From NCBI GenBank assembly GCA_021817345.1, contig JAKAVC010000011.1, forward strand, positions 1 through 37,685: 37,685 nucleotides of DNA, in the 5' to 3' direction. The stretch comes from Deltaproteobacteria bacterium (lineage in GTDB: Bacteria > Desulfobacterota > Binatia > Binatales > Binataceae). Every line of letters begins with the position of its first letter. Positions within the stretch are counted from its first letter, which is position 1. Made by a program: the position numbers and the translations under genes. Positions 23,611 through 33,331 of the stretch are shown here, one piece after another. A model generated the notes under the pieces. It had not been told where the DNA came from. It did no database searches and was given only the letters and a program-made list of their open reading frames with translations.

Positions 23611-25461
23611 TCATTCCCCTTCGGAAAGTTCCGCGCCTGCGCCCTCGGCAACGAATCCTGCGCGATGCTTGTTGCGAAGCGCGGTTTTGAGCACACGATT
23701 GCGCATCCTGACGGACTTGGGAGTCACCTCGACCAGTTCTTCCTCATCGATCCATTCGAGCGCGAGGTCGAGCGTCATTACCGCCGGGGGCGATACCCTG
23801 ACCGCTTCGTCGTGTCCGGCGGCGCGCATGTTGGTCAGCTTTTTCTCACGGCAAACATTGACCGGAAGATTTATCTCGCGCGCGTACTCGCCAACGATCA
23901 TGCCCTCGTAAACGGGCTGTCCGGGCGCGATAAAGAATCTCCCGCGCTCCTGGAGATGGAATATCGCATAGGGCGTCGCGATCCCTTCGCGGTCGGAGAT
24001 CATGGCGCCATTCTGGCGCGAGCGAATCGGGCCCACCCACGGCTCGTAGCCGTTGAAGATCGAGTGCATAACCCCGGCCCCGCGGGTCTCCTGCAGGAAC
24101 CGGCCGCGAAATCCGATAAGGCCGCGCGCCGGCACGTCATACTCAAGCCGCACCCGCCCGCTCGCGTGGGTGGTCATCGTGCGCATCCTGCCCCTTCGCA
24201 CCGAAAGGTTCTGGGTGACCGTCCCGATATAGTCCTCAGGGATGTCGATCACCAGCAATTCCATCGGTTCGAGCAGGCGCCCGCCATCCTCGCGCGTAAG
24301 CACCGTCGGCTTGGAGACCTGCAATTCGTAGCCGTCGCGCCTCATCGTCTCGACGATAACCGCAAGCTGAAGCTCGCCGCGTCCCATCACGCGCCAGGCG
24401 TCGGCGCTTATCTGCTCGACTCGGATGCTGACGTTGCGCTTGGCCTCGTAGTCGATACGCTCGCCGAGCTTGCGCGAGGTCACGTACTGACCCTCGCGTC
24501 CGGCCCACGGCGCATTGTTGATCGAAAACGTCATCGCGACCGTTGGCTCTTCAACCCGGATTCCTGGCAGCGGGCGCGGATTCTCGGGATCCGAGATGGT
24601 CTCGCCGATTTCGATATCCTCGAATCCGGCCACCATCGCGATATCGCCCGCTTCGACCCGCTCGCGCTCGACGCGTTTGAGCCCCTGCCATCCGTAGATC
24701 CGGGTCGCCTTGACGGCGACGCGGCTTCCGTCGAGACGGCATAGCACGCACGTCTGGCCCGCAGTGATCGAGCCGGAGATGACACGGCCGACCGCGAGCC
24801 GGCCCACGTAATCGTCGTAATCGAGGTTGTTCGCCTGGAATTGAAGCGGCGCGTCCGGATCGACATCGGGACCCGGCAGATGAGTCGTGATCGTCTCGAA
24901 CAGCGGGCGAAGATCGCGCGCCTCGTCGGTGAGCTTCAGAGCCGCAGTCCCGGCGCGTCCGTTGGTATAAAGCACAGGGAAATCGAGCTGGTCCTCGTCG
25001 GCGCCGAGATCGATAAAGAGATCGTAGACCTCGTCAAGAACTTCCAGCGGGCGCGCGTCCGAGCGGTCGATCTTGTTGATGCAGACCACTACCGGCAGGC
25101 GCGCTTCGAGCGCCTTTTTCAGAACAAAACGGGTCTGCGGAAGCGGGCCTTCGCATGCGTCGACCAGCAGCAGGATTCCATCGACCATCGAGAGCGTTCG
25201 CTCGACTTCGCCGCCGAAATCCGAATGGCCGGGCGTATCGACGATATTGATACGGGTATCGGCCCACATGATCGACGTGTTCTTGGCCATGATCGTGATG
25301 CCGCGTTCGCGTTCGAGCGCGAACGAGTCCATCACGCGGTCGATGACCTGTTCATTGGCCCGGAACACGCCCGCCTGACGCAGTAATGCGTCCACCAGGG
25401 TCGTTTTGCCGTGGTCAACGTGAGCTACAATCGCAAGATTGCGGATGTCTTTGCGCCGCAT
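23611..25461 (-). CDS. typA: Translational GTPase TypA/BipA
   Basis: A 616-residue ribosome-binding GTPase used in stress and cold adaptation and in 50S assembly. The G1 motif is AHVDHGKTTLVDALL (13-27), with RGITI for switch I, DTPGHSDFGGEVER for G3 and NKIDRSDARP for G4. The BipA-specific LDYDDYVGRLAVGR and the C-terminal RGRMRTMTTHASGRVRLEYD with the PARGLIGFR segment confirm it over LepA or EF-G. The length is standard. The start at 25461 is close behind a 5'-terminal stem-loop and lacks a clear Shine-Dalgarno. The leader looks unusual; see the findings. Confidence 0.95.
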   Translation of the reverse strand: MRRKDIRNLAIVAHVDHGKTTLVDALLRQAGVFRANEQVIDRVMDSFALERERGITIMAKNTSIMWADTRINIVDTPGHSDFGGEVERTLSMVDGILLLVDACEGPLPQTRFVLKKALEARLPVVVCINKIDRSDARPLEVLDEVYDLFIDLGADEDQLDFPVLYTNGRAGTAALKLTDEARDLRPLFETITTHLPGPDVDPDAPLQFQANNLDYDDYVGRLAVGRVISGSITAGQTCVLCRLDGSRVAVKATRIYGWQGLKRVERERVEAGDIAMVAGFEDIEIGETISDPENPRPLPGIRVEEPTVAMTFSINNAPWAGREGQYVTSRKLGERIDYEAKRNVSIRVEQISADAWRVMGRGELQLAVIVETMRRDGYELQVSKPTVLTREDGGRLLEPMELLVIDIPEDYIGTVTQNLSVRRGRMRTMTTHASGRVRLEYDVPARGLIGFRGRFLQETRGAGVMHSIFNGYEPWVGPIRSRQNGAMISDREGIATPYAIFHLQERGRFFIAPGQPVYEGMIVGEYAREINLPVNVCREKKLTNMRAAGHDEAVRVSPPAVMTLDLALEWIDEEELVEVTPKSVRMRNRVLKTALRNKHRAGFVAEGAGAELSEGE

Positions 25462-25479
25462 GCAGGCTGGATACCAAAA

Positions 25480-25508
25480 GGCGGCCGAAGCCCTGAGGTT
25501 TGGCCGCC
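25480..25508 (-). promoter_or_regulatory. 5'-terminal stem-loop with T-run before typA (leader or terminator)
   Basis: On the minus strand GGCGGCC (25508-25502) pairs with GGCCGCC (25486-25480), perfect over 7 bp with a 15-base loop, and is followed by TTTT (25479-25476). The typA ATG begins 15 bases later. It has the form of an intrinsic terminator for the upstream DUF2939-like gene, but it also falls exactly at the start of the transcript predicted from the promoter at 25515-25543. Confidence 0.5.
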
Positions 25509-25514
25509 AAGCGC

Positions 25515-25543
25515 ATTCTACCTGTCACGGCCGGACAAGTAAA
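25515..25543 (-). promoter_or_regulatory. Likely sigma-70 promoter of typA
   Basis: On the minus strand -35 TTTACT (25543-25538) and -10 TAGAAT (25520-25515) are separated by 17 bp, matching the consensus at 4/6 and 5/6. The expected start of transcription is near 25508, the first base of the stem-loop. Confidence 0.5.
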
Positions 25544-25581
25544 CGCGCCATGGAACAAAACCAAGCCCAACCGATTAGCCG

Positions 25582-26124
25582 CTACTTGCTGTTCCAGTTC
25601 TTTTCCTCGTGGCTTTTGAGCTTTGCGAGAAGCTCCTGAACGTGATCGACTTCGGTCACCTGCCACACGCCGGCGTTATTCAAGCCCATGTGCACGCCCC
25701 ACTTGCGCCCTTTGCGATCCGTCCATTGCGTGGACGCCATGTAGCCCTCGCGATGCATCAGCGCCATCGCGCCGAGCACGCCGAGCGCCGGCATTTGGAC
25801 GTCCTTCGCACCGTCATTCACCTGCTTGACCGCCCATGCCTTGAGCAGTTCGGCGGCAGGATGGGCGAGCAGGTCCACCGCGCCCTTGCCCAAGAACTGC
25901 CCGAGCACACCCTCGTTTCTCTGCATCATCTCATAGCCCGCGTTGCGCACGACGCTGTCGAAATTCACGTACTGGGCGGCGGCATTGCCGTCGCGGGCGT
26001 CAACCGCGCGCTTGAGTTGGAACACCGCGAACGAAGGGGTGGTCGGCAGGTAAAAGATAGCCCACCACAACAGAGCCGCCGCGACCAGGATACCGGTCCA
26101 GTGCCGCAATGCCATCCGCAACAT
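25582..26124 (-). CDS. DUF2939-like membrane-anchored protein, function unknown
   Basis: A 180-residue protein with one N-terminal hydrophobic segment (ILVAAALLWWAIFYLP, about 12-27), then a soluble part presumably outside the inner membrane. FQLKRAVDARDGNAAAQYVN (35-54) and the following FDSVVRNAGYEMM resemble the head of DUF2939 proteins. The middle is rich in Ala and Leu helices, and the end has TQWTDRKGRKWGVHMGLNN and WQVTEVDHVQELL. No catalytic motif is evident. The ATG at 26124 has AAGGGCG just upstream. It lies 54 bp after pgl on the same strand and before typA, and may be cotranscribed with pgl. Confidence 0.7.
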   Translation of the reverse strand: MLRMALRHWTGILVAAALLWWAIFYLPTTPSFAVFQLKRAVDARDGNAAAQYVNFDSVVRNAGYEMMQRNEGVLGQFLGKGAVDLLAHPAAELLKAWAVKQVNDGAKDVQMPALGVLGAMALMHREGYMASTQWTDRKGRKWGVHMGLNNAGVWQVTEVDHVQELLAKLKSHEEKNWNSK

Positions 26125-26178
26125 CGCCCTTCGATCCTGAGCCGCCGCAGTCGCGAAACCGAGCGCCGCCCGACGCGC

Positions 26179-26919
26179 CTACCGGGAGAGCAGGCTCGCG
26201 GCCGCGCGGTCGAGGATCCAGAGTGCGACGCCGTCGGTCGGCGCCACGATCTTCGCCGGCGCCCGATCGACGCTTGTGTCTCCTTCGAGCACGTCCTTCA
26301 CGGCCTCGGCCTTGCCTTCGCCCGTGACCAGGAACATGACGCGCTGGGCGTTGTTGATGACCGCCGGGGTCAGCGTTACGCGGTGGCGATGCGGGTCCTC
26401 CACCTCGACCGCGACGGCAAGCCGTTCGTTCTCGTGGAGCGCAGGACTTCCCGGGAACAACGAGGCCGTATGGCGGTTGGCGCCAAGCCCGAGCAGCATC
26501 AGGTCGAAGCGCGGAAGCTCGTCCTCGCCGATGCCGAACGAGCGCCTGAGTTCGTCCTCGTAAAGCTCGGCGGCCTTCGCGGGCGGCTGCTCGCCGCGTA
26601 TCCGATGGATTTGCGTGGGCTTGAGAGCGAGCTTCGACAGCATCGCGCGGTTCGCCATCGCGAAATTGCTCGCCGCGTCGTCCGGCGGTACGCATCGCTC
26701 GTCGCCGAAGAAAAACTGCACTTCCTTCCAGTCAACGCTGAGACGAAACCGCGACGCCATCAGCTCGTAAACCTTCGCCGGGGTCGAGCCTCCGGCGAGG
26801 CAGAACAGAAATTCCGCGTGTGTGCAGATCGCTTCCCCGGCGACATGAGTGATCTCTTCCGCCGCTCGAACGTAGGCGTCTTCGGCGCTGTCCAGGATGA
26901 TTATCTGTCGCTCGCTCAT
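26179..26919 (-). CDS. pgl: 6-phosphogluconolactonase
   Basis: A 246-residue enzyme of the Pgl/DevB type that opens 6-phosphogluconolactone. LAGGSTPAKVYELMA (41-55), FFFGDERCVPPDDAASNFAM (69-88) and RIRGEQPP fit well. The signature usually read GxGxDGHTASLFPG is here GLGANRHTASLFPG: Asn148-Arg149 replace Asp-Gly before His150. The rest of the family pattern is intact (TLTPAVINNAQRVMFLVTG). The start is ATG 26919; seven extra residues upstream are possible. It follows tal on the minus strand after 155 bp. No zwf or gnd is in the window. Confidence 0.88.
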   Translation of the reverse strand: MSERQIIILDSAEDAYVRAAEEITHVAGEAICTHAEFLFCLAGGSTPAKVYELMASRFRLSVDWKEVQFFFGDERCVPPDDAASNFAMANRAMLSKLALKPTQIHRIRGEQPPAKAAELYEDELRRSFGIGEDELPRFDLMLLGLGANRHTASLFPGSPALHENERLAVAVEVEDPHRHRVTLTPAVINNAQRVMFLVTGEGKAEAVKDVLEGDTSVDRAPAKIVAPTDGVALWILDRAAASLLSR

Positions 26920-27074
26920 CGGTATTCGGCCCTGGTTCAATCGGGCAGGTTACGGCATCGCTTGAGCTTTGGGCAAGTTCGCGCGTGATTTCGCGCGGGC
27001 GGCGCGCCGGCGCGCGCGAAACCTATGCGTCGCGGCAAGCTCGACGTGGTTCCTTTCCGCCGAACCGCGCCGCT
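26920..27074. other. Gap between pgl and tal with a GC-rich inverted repeat
   Basis: TTTCGCGCG (26989-26997) and CGCGCGAAA (27013-27021) form a 9-bp inverted repeat around a GC-rich 15-base centre. There is no T-run on the minus strand, so it is not a standard terminator; it may still slow or process the transcript between tal and pgl. Confidence 0.4.
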
Positions 27075-28199
27075 TCAGGCGGCGGCGTCGCGTCGGTGCT
27101 TGATCGCCGCGAGCAGGTCCTCGAACGACTTGGCAAACGATTCCACGCCCTGCTTTTGCAGCTCCTCGCCGAGTTCGAGCAGGTTGATGCCGAGCGCGGC
27201 CAGGCGCTCGACGGCCGAGCGCGCCTCGTCAAGACCTTCTTCGACCGTGAGCCTTGGGTTTCCGTGGTCGCGAAACGCGTCCATCGTCTCCGGCGGGATG
27301 GTGTTGACGGTATCCGGACCGATCAACTCCTGGACGTACTTGATGTCGCTGTAGGCGGGGTTCTTGGTGCTGGTCGAAGCCCACAGCGGACGCTGGACGT
27401 GCGCGCCCCTGGCCTTCAACTCGGCGAAACGCTTGCCATGGAAAATTTCCTTGAAGCGCTGGTACACGAGCTTGGTATTCGCCACCGCGGCCTTGCCCTT
27501 GAGAGCTTTAAGCGCATCGTCGGGTGTCGCCTTGAGCTTTTCGTCGAGCCGCTTGTCGGCGAGCGTGTCGACCCGGCTGACGAAGAAACTCGCGACCGAG
27601 CCGATTCTGTCGACCGGCTGACCCGCCCTGAGCCGCCGCTCCATTGCGCGGATGTATGCCTCCGCGACGTCCTCGTAATGCTTCATCGAGAACATCAGGG
27701 TGATGTTGACATTGACACCCTCGCTGAGGAGCTGTTCGATCGCGGGAAGCCCGGCCGGCGTGGCCGGCACCTTGATCATCAGGTTGGGCCGGCCGATCAT
27801 CCGGAAGTAGCGGCGCGCCGCGGCAATCGTGCCGTCGGTATCGTTGGCAAGCAGTGGCGATACTTCGTAGCTGACGTATCCGTCCACTGCAGCGGTTCTG
27901 TCGTACAGCGGGCGAAGCGCGTCGGTCGCGCGCTGGATGTCGGCTATCGAAATCGCTTCATAGATCTCGTCAACATTCTTGCGCTCGCGGATGAGCGCGT
28001 CGATCTGTTCGTCATAGTCGTTGGAACCATCGATCGCCTTCTCGAAGATGGTCGGGTTCGAGGTCATGCCCTTCAGCCCGTCCTCCGAGAGCATGCGCTT
28101 GAACTCATTGGACGAGAGCAGGCTTCTGCGGATGTAATCGAGCCATACGCTTTGCCCGAAATGTTCCAGTTGCTTGAGAGGATTTTCCTTGTTCGCCAT
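27075..28199 (-). CDS. tal: Transaldolase
   Basis: A 374-residue transaldolase of the long type found in actinobacteria, cyanobacteria and many other lineages. VWLDYIRRSLL, GLKGMTSNPTIFEKAI and YEAISIADIQRATDALRPLY mark the N-terminal half. The Schiff-base lysine is in NLMIKVPATPAGLPAIEQLL, followed by GVNVNITLMFS. The later region has SVASFFVSRVDTLADKRL and RPLWASTSTKNPAYSD. It transfers dihydroxyacetone units in the pentose phosphate cycle. The start is ATG 28199 with AAGGGG upstream; the open frame to 28292 lacks similarity. Some relatives are fused to glucose-6-phosphate isomerase; this one is not. It follows tkt after 121 bp. Confidence 0.94.
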   Translation of the reverse strand: MANKENPLKQLEHFGQSVWLDYIRRSLLSSNEFKRMLSEDGLKGMTSNPTIFEKAIDGSNDYDEQIDALIRERKNVDEIYEAISIADIQRATDALRPLYDRTAAVDGYVSYEVSPLLANDTDGTIAAARRYFRMIGRPNLMIKVPATPAGLPAIEQLLSEGVNVNITLMFSMKHYEDVAEAYIRAMERRLRAGQPVDRIGSVASFFVSRVDTLADKRLDEKLKATPDDALKALKGKAAVANTKLVYQRFKEIFHGKRFAELKARGAHVQRPLWASTSTKNPAYSDIKYVQELIGPDTVNTIPPETMDAFRDHGNPRLTVEEGLDEARSAVERLAALGINLLELGEELQKQGVESFAKSFEDLLAAIKHRRDAAA

Positions 28200-28320
28200 C
28201 GTAAAGACCCCTTCAAGTCCTGCGTGCCCGCTGCCAGAGGCGGCGGCGCGCCGTTGCTTCAATGGCCCGGGCGCGCGCCAAGCGCAACGCATTGGCCGCG
28301 AACCCTGCTCGGTCCTTCGC

Positions 28321-30351
28321 TCAGCGGCCGAGCAGTCTCAGCGCGCGTTCAACCACATTGTCCACCGTGAAGCCAAAGTGGTTCAGTAATTCCTGGTAGG
28401 GAGCCGAGGCGCCGAACGTGGTCATCCCGATAACGTCGCCCTCGGAGCCAACCCACCTGTACCAGCTAAGCGGCGAGCCCGCCTCGATCGCAAGCCTGCA
28501 GGTCACCGAGGGCGGCAGAACCGAATCGCGATACGAGCGCTCCTGACGCTCGAAAATTTCGGCGCTCGGCATGCTCACCACCCTGACCGCGAGGCCGTGC
28601 GTCTCGAGCTTTTCACGCGCCGCCACCGCAAGCTCCACTTCCGAGCCGCTCGCGATCAGGATTATGTCGGGTATGCGTTCGGGCGTCTCAGTGAGCACAT
28701 AAGCACCGCGACGCAACCCGCTCGCCGCACCCATCCGCGTGCGATCGAAGGTCGGAACCTTCTGGCGCGACAGCGCGAGCAGCGTCGGTCCCTTCTTGCG
28801 CAACATCGCGGCGCGCCACGCCTCGACCGCCTCGTTCGCGTCGGCGGGACGGATCACGGTCAGATTCGGTATCGCGCGCAGGGAACTCAGATGCTCGATC
28901 GGCTGATGGGTCGGGCCGTCCTCGCCAAGGCCGATCGAGTCGTGGGTGAAGACGTAAATGACGTGCAGCCCCATCAGGGCCGCCAGCCTGATCGACGGCC
29001 TGCAATAGTCGGTGAAGACCAGAAAACTCGAGCCGAACGGGATGAATCCGCCGCTCAGCGCGATTCCGTTCAGGATGCCGCACATCGCGTGCTCGCGGAT
29101 TCCGAAATGGAGATTTCGTCCGGCATAGCTGCCGCGCTCGAAATCGCCGCCGCCCTTTATATCGGTGTGCGTCGATTCGTTGAGATCCGCGGAACCGCCG
29201 AACAGGCTCGGCACCTTCGCGGCGATCGCCTGCTCCACCTGCGAAGCCGACACGCGCGTCGCGAGCCCATCGCCGGGCGCGAACACCGGCAGCTCGGCGT
29301 CCCATCCCTCGGACAATTCGCCGCGCAGCATCATCTGGAACTGCTCGGCTTCGGCCGGGTACGCCTTCGCATACGCCTCGAAGCGCGTGTTCCAGTCGGC
29401 TTCCAACTGCCGGCCCCGCTCGACCGCCCGGCGCATCTCCTTGAGCGCGGCGTCGGGAACATAAAAGTCCGGCTCAAGCGGCCATCCGTAAAACTGCTTG
29501 GTGAGCTTGACTTCGTCGGGACCGAGCGCCTGCCCGTGCGCCTTGGAAGTATCCTGGCGATGCGGGCTCCCGTAGCCGATATGGGTTCGCACCGAGATTA
29601 GCGACGGGCGATCCTCGACCGCGCACGCCTGCTCGATGGCGCGCGCGATCGCCTGCGTGTCGTTGCCGTCTTCGACCGTCTGCGTGTGCCATCCATAGGC
29701 CTCGAACCGCTTGCACACGTCCTCGCTGAAGGCGAGTTCGGTATTGCCGTCGATCGTGATGTGGTTGTTGTCGTAGAGATAGACGATATTGCCGAGGCCG
29801 AGATGGCCCGCGAGCGAGCCCGCCTCGCTGGAGATTCCCTCCATCAGGTCGCCGTCGCTGACGATCGCGAAGACGCGATGGTCAAACAGTTTCGAGCCGT
29901 CGCGCGCGAAGCGCGCCGCCATGTGCTTGGCCGCTATCGCCATCCCGACCCCGTTGGCAAAGCCTTGGCCGAGCGGACCGGTGGTGGTCTCGACGCCGGG
30001 CGTAAGATGGTTCTCGGGATGGCCGGGAGTTCGGCTGCCAAGCTGGCGGAAACGCTTCAATTCCTCGAGCGGCAGGTCGTAGCCGGTCAGATACAGCAGC
30101 GAATACAGCAGCATCGAGCCATGGCCCGCCGACAGCACGAAACGGTCGCGTCCGTACCACTTGGGATTGGCGGGATTATGCCGAAGAAAGCGCGTCCATA
30201 TCACGTAGGCCGCCGGCGCCATCCCCATCGGCATCCCGGGATGCCCCGAATTGGCCTTCTGCACGCCGTCAATGGCGAGGACGCGGATCGAATTGATGCA
30301 CAGGCGTTCGAGTTCGGTTTGTTCGATCTTGACTTCTTCTGCAACAGCCAC
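28321..30351 (-). CDS. tkt: Transketolase
   Basis: A 676-residue thiamine-diphosphate enzyme moving two-carbon units between sugar phosphates. It shows [20 protein letters not shown] near the start, [19 protein letters not shown], and [20 protein letters not shown] with the substrate histidines. The ThDP/Mg block is [20 protein letters not shown] with DNNHITIDG. The C-terminal half holds [19 protein letters not shown], the [20 protein letters not shown] segment and [12 protein letters not shown]. The start is GTG 30351 with AGGTGA upstream. As the first gene of the minus-strand pentose-phosphate block tkt-tal-pgl, it probably carries the promoter in the 237 bp upstream, where I could not fix -35/-10 boxes. 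Confidence 0.96.
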   Translation of the reverse strand: MAVAEEVKIEQTELERLCINSIRVLAIDGVQKANSGHPGMPMGMAPAAYVIWTRFLRHNPANPKWYGRDRFVLSAGHGSMLLYSLLYLTGYDLPLEELKRFRQLGSRTPGHPENHLTPGVETTTGPLGQGFANGVGMAIAAKHMAARFARDGSKLFDHRVFAIVSDGDLMEGISSEAGSLAGHLGLGNIVYLYDNNHITIDGNTELAFSEDVCKRFEAYGWHTQTVEDGNDTQAIARAIEQACAVEDRPSLISVRTHIGYGSPHRQDTSKAHGQALGPDEVKLTKQFYGWPLEPDFYVPDAALKEMRRAVERGRQLEADWNTRFEAYAKAYPAEAEQFQMMLRGELSEGWDAELPVFAPGDGLATRVSASQVEQAIAAKVPSLFGGSADLNESTHTDIKGGGDFERGSYAGRNLHFGIREHAMCGILNGIALSGGFIPFGSSFLVFTDYCRPSIRLAALMGLHVIYVFTHDSIGLGEDGPTHQPIEHLSSLRAIPNLTVIRPADANEAVEAWRAAMLRKKGPTLLALSRQKVPTFDRTRMGAASGLRRGAYVLTETPERIPDIILIASGSEVELAVAAREKLETHGLAVRVVSMPSAEIFERQERSYRDSVLPPSVTCRLAIEAGSPLSWYRWVGSEGDVIGMTTFGASAPYQELLNHFGFTVDNVVERALRLLGR

Positions 30352-30588
30352 TGATTCACCTGCTGCCCGGCGCCTCTGGCGCGTTGAGTATGAGAGCGTT
30401 AATCCGCGGCCAGGCGCATCCCGCCGCGCGGCGTTTGCAACCCTGACCTATACAATCCGCCAGTATCGGACTGCGCTGTCTTCCACGGTGCGCGCTCCCG
30501 AAAGCGTTCGCGAACGGCCGCCGAGCGCCATAACCCCGGCCTGCAACGCCCAACCCTCGCCGGCCTGCTCCATCCGCGTCGATCTTTT

Positions 30589-30969
30589 TCAGGAACCTTT
30601 GCGGTCCGCGTTGAACGACTCCATGAAAGCTCGGCCTATTTCGCGGATAACGCCGCCGGCCGCGCCGATTTCGCCGCTCGCGCCCGCCAGTCGCTCCATC
30701 GCGCTCCGAATCGCGGCCAGCGCTCCGGCCATGTCGCCGCGCTTGCGCCGCGCGACGGCTTCACGCAACCCGGCTCCGGTCCCGGTCAGCACGCAATGAG
30801 CGTCCCCGGCCGTCTCGAACTCGCGAAAGCTCTCGGCGAATCTGACAAAGGGATCGTCGCGCGAACTGCTGAGCGCCACGCTCCGATTGTCCATCCACGC
30901 AAGCACCAATTCAAGGTTCGATATGCCGATGCGATGTTCGCAAAACCTGCGCGTGCGCTTATCGACCAC
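30589..30969 (-). CDS. Small helical protein of unknown function
   Basis: Up to 126 residues; I do not recognise it. It has no signal peptide or membrane segment. The middle and end are rich in Ala, Glu and Arg and look all-helical: [46 protein letters not shown] and [14 protein letters not shown]. The last block might be a four-helix bundle. The start could be GTG 30969 or ATG 30894, the second being closer to the helical part. It is divergent from fabF and lies 237 bp before tkt. The open frame is moderate in length, so a chance frame is not excluded. Confidence 0.45.
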   Translation of the reverse strand: MVDKRTRRFCEHRIGISNLELVLAWMDNRSVALSSSRDDPFVRFAESFREFETAGDAHCVLTGTGAGLREAVARRKRGDMAGALAAIRSAMERLAGASGEIGAAGGVIREIGRAFMESFNADRKGS

Positions 30970-31024
30970 GGACCCGATTTGTTACATGATGGTCGGTAAT
31001 GCCCACGGAGGAAAACTCGTTTCG

Positions 31025-32275
31025 ATGAGACAGATCGTGGAACGACGCGTGGTCGTAACCGGTCTGGGCCTGGTGACGCCGCTCGGAACCGGGGTTGAAA
31101 AGAACTGGGAAGCGCTGGTCGCGGGACGCTCGGGTATCGGCCCCATCACCCGCTTCGACGTAACCGACTTCCCGGCCCGGATTGCGGGGGAAGTGAGAGA
31201 TTTCAATCCCGAGGACTGGATCGAAAAGCGCGACATCAAAAAGATGGACCTTTTCATCCAGTATGCCGTCGGCGCCAGCGAGCAGGCCATGCGGCAATCG
31301 GGCTTCAAGGTGACGGAAGAGAACGCCGACGCGGTCGGCGTGTTGATCGGCGTCGGAATCGGCGGGCTCTGCACTATCGAGGAATACCACAAGGAGTTCC
31401 TCAAAACGGGACTCAAGAGGATTACCCCGTTCTTCATCCCCAAGCTGATTTCGAACCTCGCGCCCGGTCAGATCGGAATCCGCTACGGGGCGCGCGGAGT
31501 CAATTTCAGCACTACCAGCGCGTGCGCCTCCGGCAGTCATGCGATCGGCGAAGCGTACCGGATGATCCGCCACGGTTATATCGACGCGGCTATCGCAGGC
31601 GGTTCGGAGGCCGCGCTCTGCTCGCTCGGCGTAGGAGGGTTTATCGTGATGCGCGCGCTTTCGACGCGCAACGAAGAGCCCGAACGCGCGAGCCGCCCGT
31701 TCGATAAGGAGCGCGACGGTTTCGTGATGTCCGAAGGCGCAGCCGCAGTCGTGATCGAGGAGCGCGAGTCCGCCATTCGCCGCGGCGCGAAGATCCTGGC
31801 CGAAATCTGCGGATACGCCGCCAACGCCGACGCCTATCACATCACCTCGCCGTCGCCCGAGGGAGTCGGCGCTGCGAAATGCATGCGCAAGTGCCTCGAG
31901 GACGGCGGGCTCGATCCCAACGAAGTCGACTACATCAACGCCCACGGCACCTCCACCCCCCAGGGCGACGTCGCCGAAACGCAGGCTATCAAGCACGTTT
32001 TCGGCGAGCGCGCCGCACGTATCGGGGTCAGTTCCACGAAGTCGATGACCGGGCACACGCTCGGCGCCGCCGGAGCGATCGAGTCGGTCTTCACAATTCT
32101 CGCGATCGAACGCGGGATAATGCCGCCGACCATCAACTACGAGCACCCGGACCCGGACTGCGACCTCGATTACGTCCCGAACAAGGCTCGGGAAGCCAAG
32201 ATTCGAGTGGCGCTCAACAATTCGTTCGGTTTCGGCGGCACCAACACCACCCTCGCCTTCCGGCCTGGGTCGTAA
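31025..32275 (+). CDS. fabF: 3-oxoacyl-ACP synthase II FabF
   Basis: A 416-residue condensing enzyme that extends acyl-ACP with malonyl-[22 protein letters not shown] opens it. The nucleophile is Cys167 in [15 protein letters not shown], and the two histidines are in [12 protein letters not shown] and [24 protein letters not shown] closes the fold. The start is ATG 31025 (MRQIVERR); GGAGGA at 31006-31011 is a little far. The frame extends back to 30887 without similarity. It is followed 18 bp later by fabH, forming an initiation/elongation pair. No acpP, fabD or fabG lies within the window. Confidence 0.94.
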   Translation: MRQIVERRVVVTGLGLVTPLGTGVEKNWEALVAGRSGIGPITRFDVTDFPARIAGEVRDFNPEDWIEKRDIKKMDLFIQYAVGASEQAMRQSGFKVTEENADAVGVLIGVGIGGLCTIEEYHKEFLKTGLKRITPFFIPKLISNLAPGQIGIRYGARGVNFSTTSACASGSHAIGEAYRMIRHGYIDAAIAGGSEAALCSLGVGGFIVMRALSTRNEEPERASRPFDKERDGFVMSEGAAAVVIEERESAIRRGAKILAEICGYAANADAYHITSPSPEGVGAAKCMRKCLEDGGLDPNEVDYINAHGTSTPQGDVAETQAIKHVFGERAARIGVSSTKSMTGHTLGAAGAIESVFTILAIERGIMPPTINYEHPDPDCDLDYVPNKAREAKIRVALNNSFGFGGTNTTLAFRPGS

Positions 32276-32293
32276 TCTGGGAGACAACGGGGC

Positions 32294-33271
32294 ATGGGAT
32301 CCCGAATCGTTGCAACCGGGCGCGCCACTCCGCGCACCGCCGTGACCAACCACGATCTGACGCGCCTGATGGCCACCTCGGACGACTGGATCCGTTCACG
32401 CACCGGAATCGGCCAGCGCTACGTGATGCGCACGGGCGAGTCGCTGCTCGACGTCGCCGCCGAAGCAAGTCGTATCGCGCTTAAGCGCGCCGGGCTTTCG
32501 GCGGGCGAGCTTGACGCGATCATGGTCGGCACGGTTTCGTCCGAGTACGGTTTTCCGTCCTTCGCCTGCCTGCTCCAGGAACGCCTTGGCGCGGATACCA
32601 TCCCCGCCTTCGACGTCGCCGCAGCCTGCTCGGGCTTCATCTACGCGCTGTCGGTCGCGGACTTCTCGATGCGCGCGGGAGAATTCCGCCGCGTGCTGGT
32701 GGTGGGGACCGACGCGCTCTCCACGATGGTCGATTGGAACGACCGCCGCACCGCGGTTTTGTTCGGCGACGGCGCGGGAGCGGCCGTGATGGTGTCGGAG
32801 CCGGGGCCGCGCGGCGTTCTTTCAAGCCTGCTGCGTTCTTCGGGACGTCATTGGGATCTGCTCTCGGTGCGTGCGACCGGGGTCCGGGCGCCGATGGATT
32901 CCGAGGTGCGTCGTTCGAGCGACGACGCGATCAAGATGAAGGGTCCCGAACTCTTCAAGATCGCCGTCAAAAGCATGGAGGAAGTCTCGCGCGAGGTCGC
33001 CGCGCGTGCCGGCGTGAAGCTTGAGGAGGTCCATCTGATCGTCCCGCATCAGGCCAATTTGCGGATCATCAACGCGGTCGCCGAGCGGCTCGGCCTGCCC
33101 CCGGAAAAGGTTTTCACCAACGTCGATCGTTACGGCAACACCTCGGCGGCGTCGGTCCCAATCGCCCTCGATGAGGCGCTCGAAACCAAGCGCATCCGCG
33201 ACAACGATCTAATCATGCTCAACGCATGCGGAGGCGGCCTGACCTGGGGCGCCAATATCCTGCGCTGGTAG
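32294..33271 (+). CDS. fabH: 3-oxoacyl-ACP synthase III FabH
   Basis: A 325-residue enzyme that starts fatty-acid synthesis by joining acyl-CoA to malonyl-ACP. The nucleophile is Cys112 in FDVAAACSGFIYAL, the classical FabH position. VPHQANLRIINAVAERLG supplies the His and YGNTSAASVPIALDEA the Asn of the triad. VLFGDGAGAAVM and DDWIRSRTGI are further marks. The start ATG 32294 has GGGAGA upstream, 18 bp after fabF. Some relatives prime with branched or longer acyl-CoAs; the choice cannot be read here. Confidence 0.94.
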   Translation: MGSRIVATGRATPRTAVTNHDLTRLMATSDDWIRSRTGIGQRYVMRTGESLLDVAAEASRIALKRAGLSAGELDAIMVGTVSSEYGFPSFACLLQERLGADTIPAFDVAAACSGFIYALSVADFSMRAGEFRRVLVVGTDALSTMVDWNDRRTAVLFGDGAGAAVMVSEPGPRGVLSSLLRSSGRHWDLLSVRATGVRAPMDSEVRRSSDDAIKMKGPELFKIAVKSMEEVSREVAARAGVKLEEVHLIVPHQANLRIINAVAERLGLPPEKVFTNVDRYGNTSAASVPIALDEALETKRIRDNDLIMLNACGGGLTWGANILRW

Positions 33272-33299
33272 GCGGCGTGCCCGCGGGCAAATCCTCGCG

Positions 33300-33317
33300 C
33301 GCGCTGCCGTCAGCGCG
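33300..33317 (+). repeat. Short GC hairpin between fabH and the ArsA-like gene
   Basis: CGCGCTG and CAGCGCG pair over 7 bp with a CCGT loop. The following bases are not a T-run, so it is at best a weak terminator. Confidence 0.35.
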
Positions 33318-33331
33318 ACTCGCCTTTCCCG

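Noticed and set aside
23383..24744. Plus-strand frame of 453 codons opposite typA
   Set aside because: It is antisense to a highly conserved GTPase and has shadow composition.
26989..27021. GC-rich inverted repeat between tal and pgl as a terminator
   Set aside because: There is no T-run after the stem on the minus strand, so only the repeat itself is reported.
30959..32353. Minus-strand frame of 464 codons opposite fabF
   Set aside because: fabF is certain on the other strand; the antisense frame has no recognisable domain.
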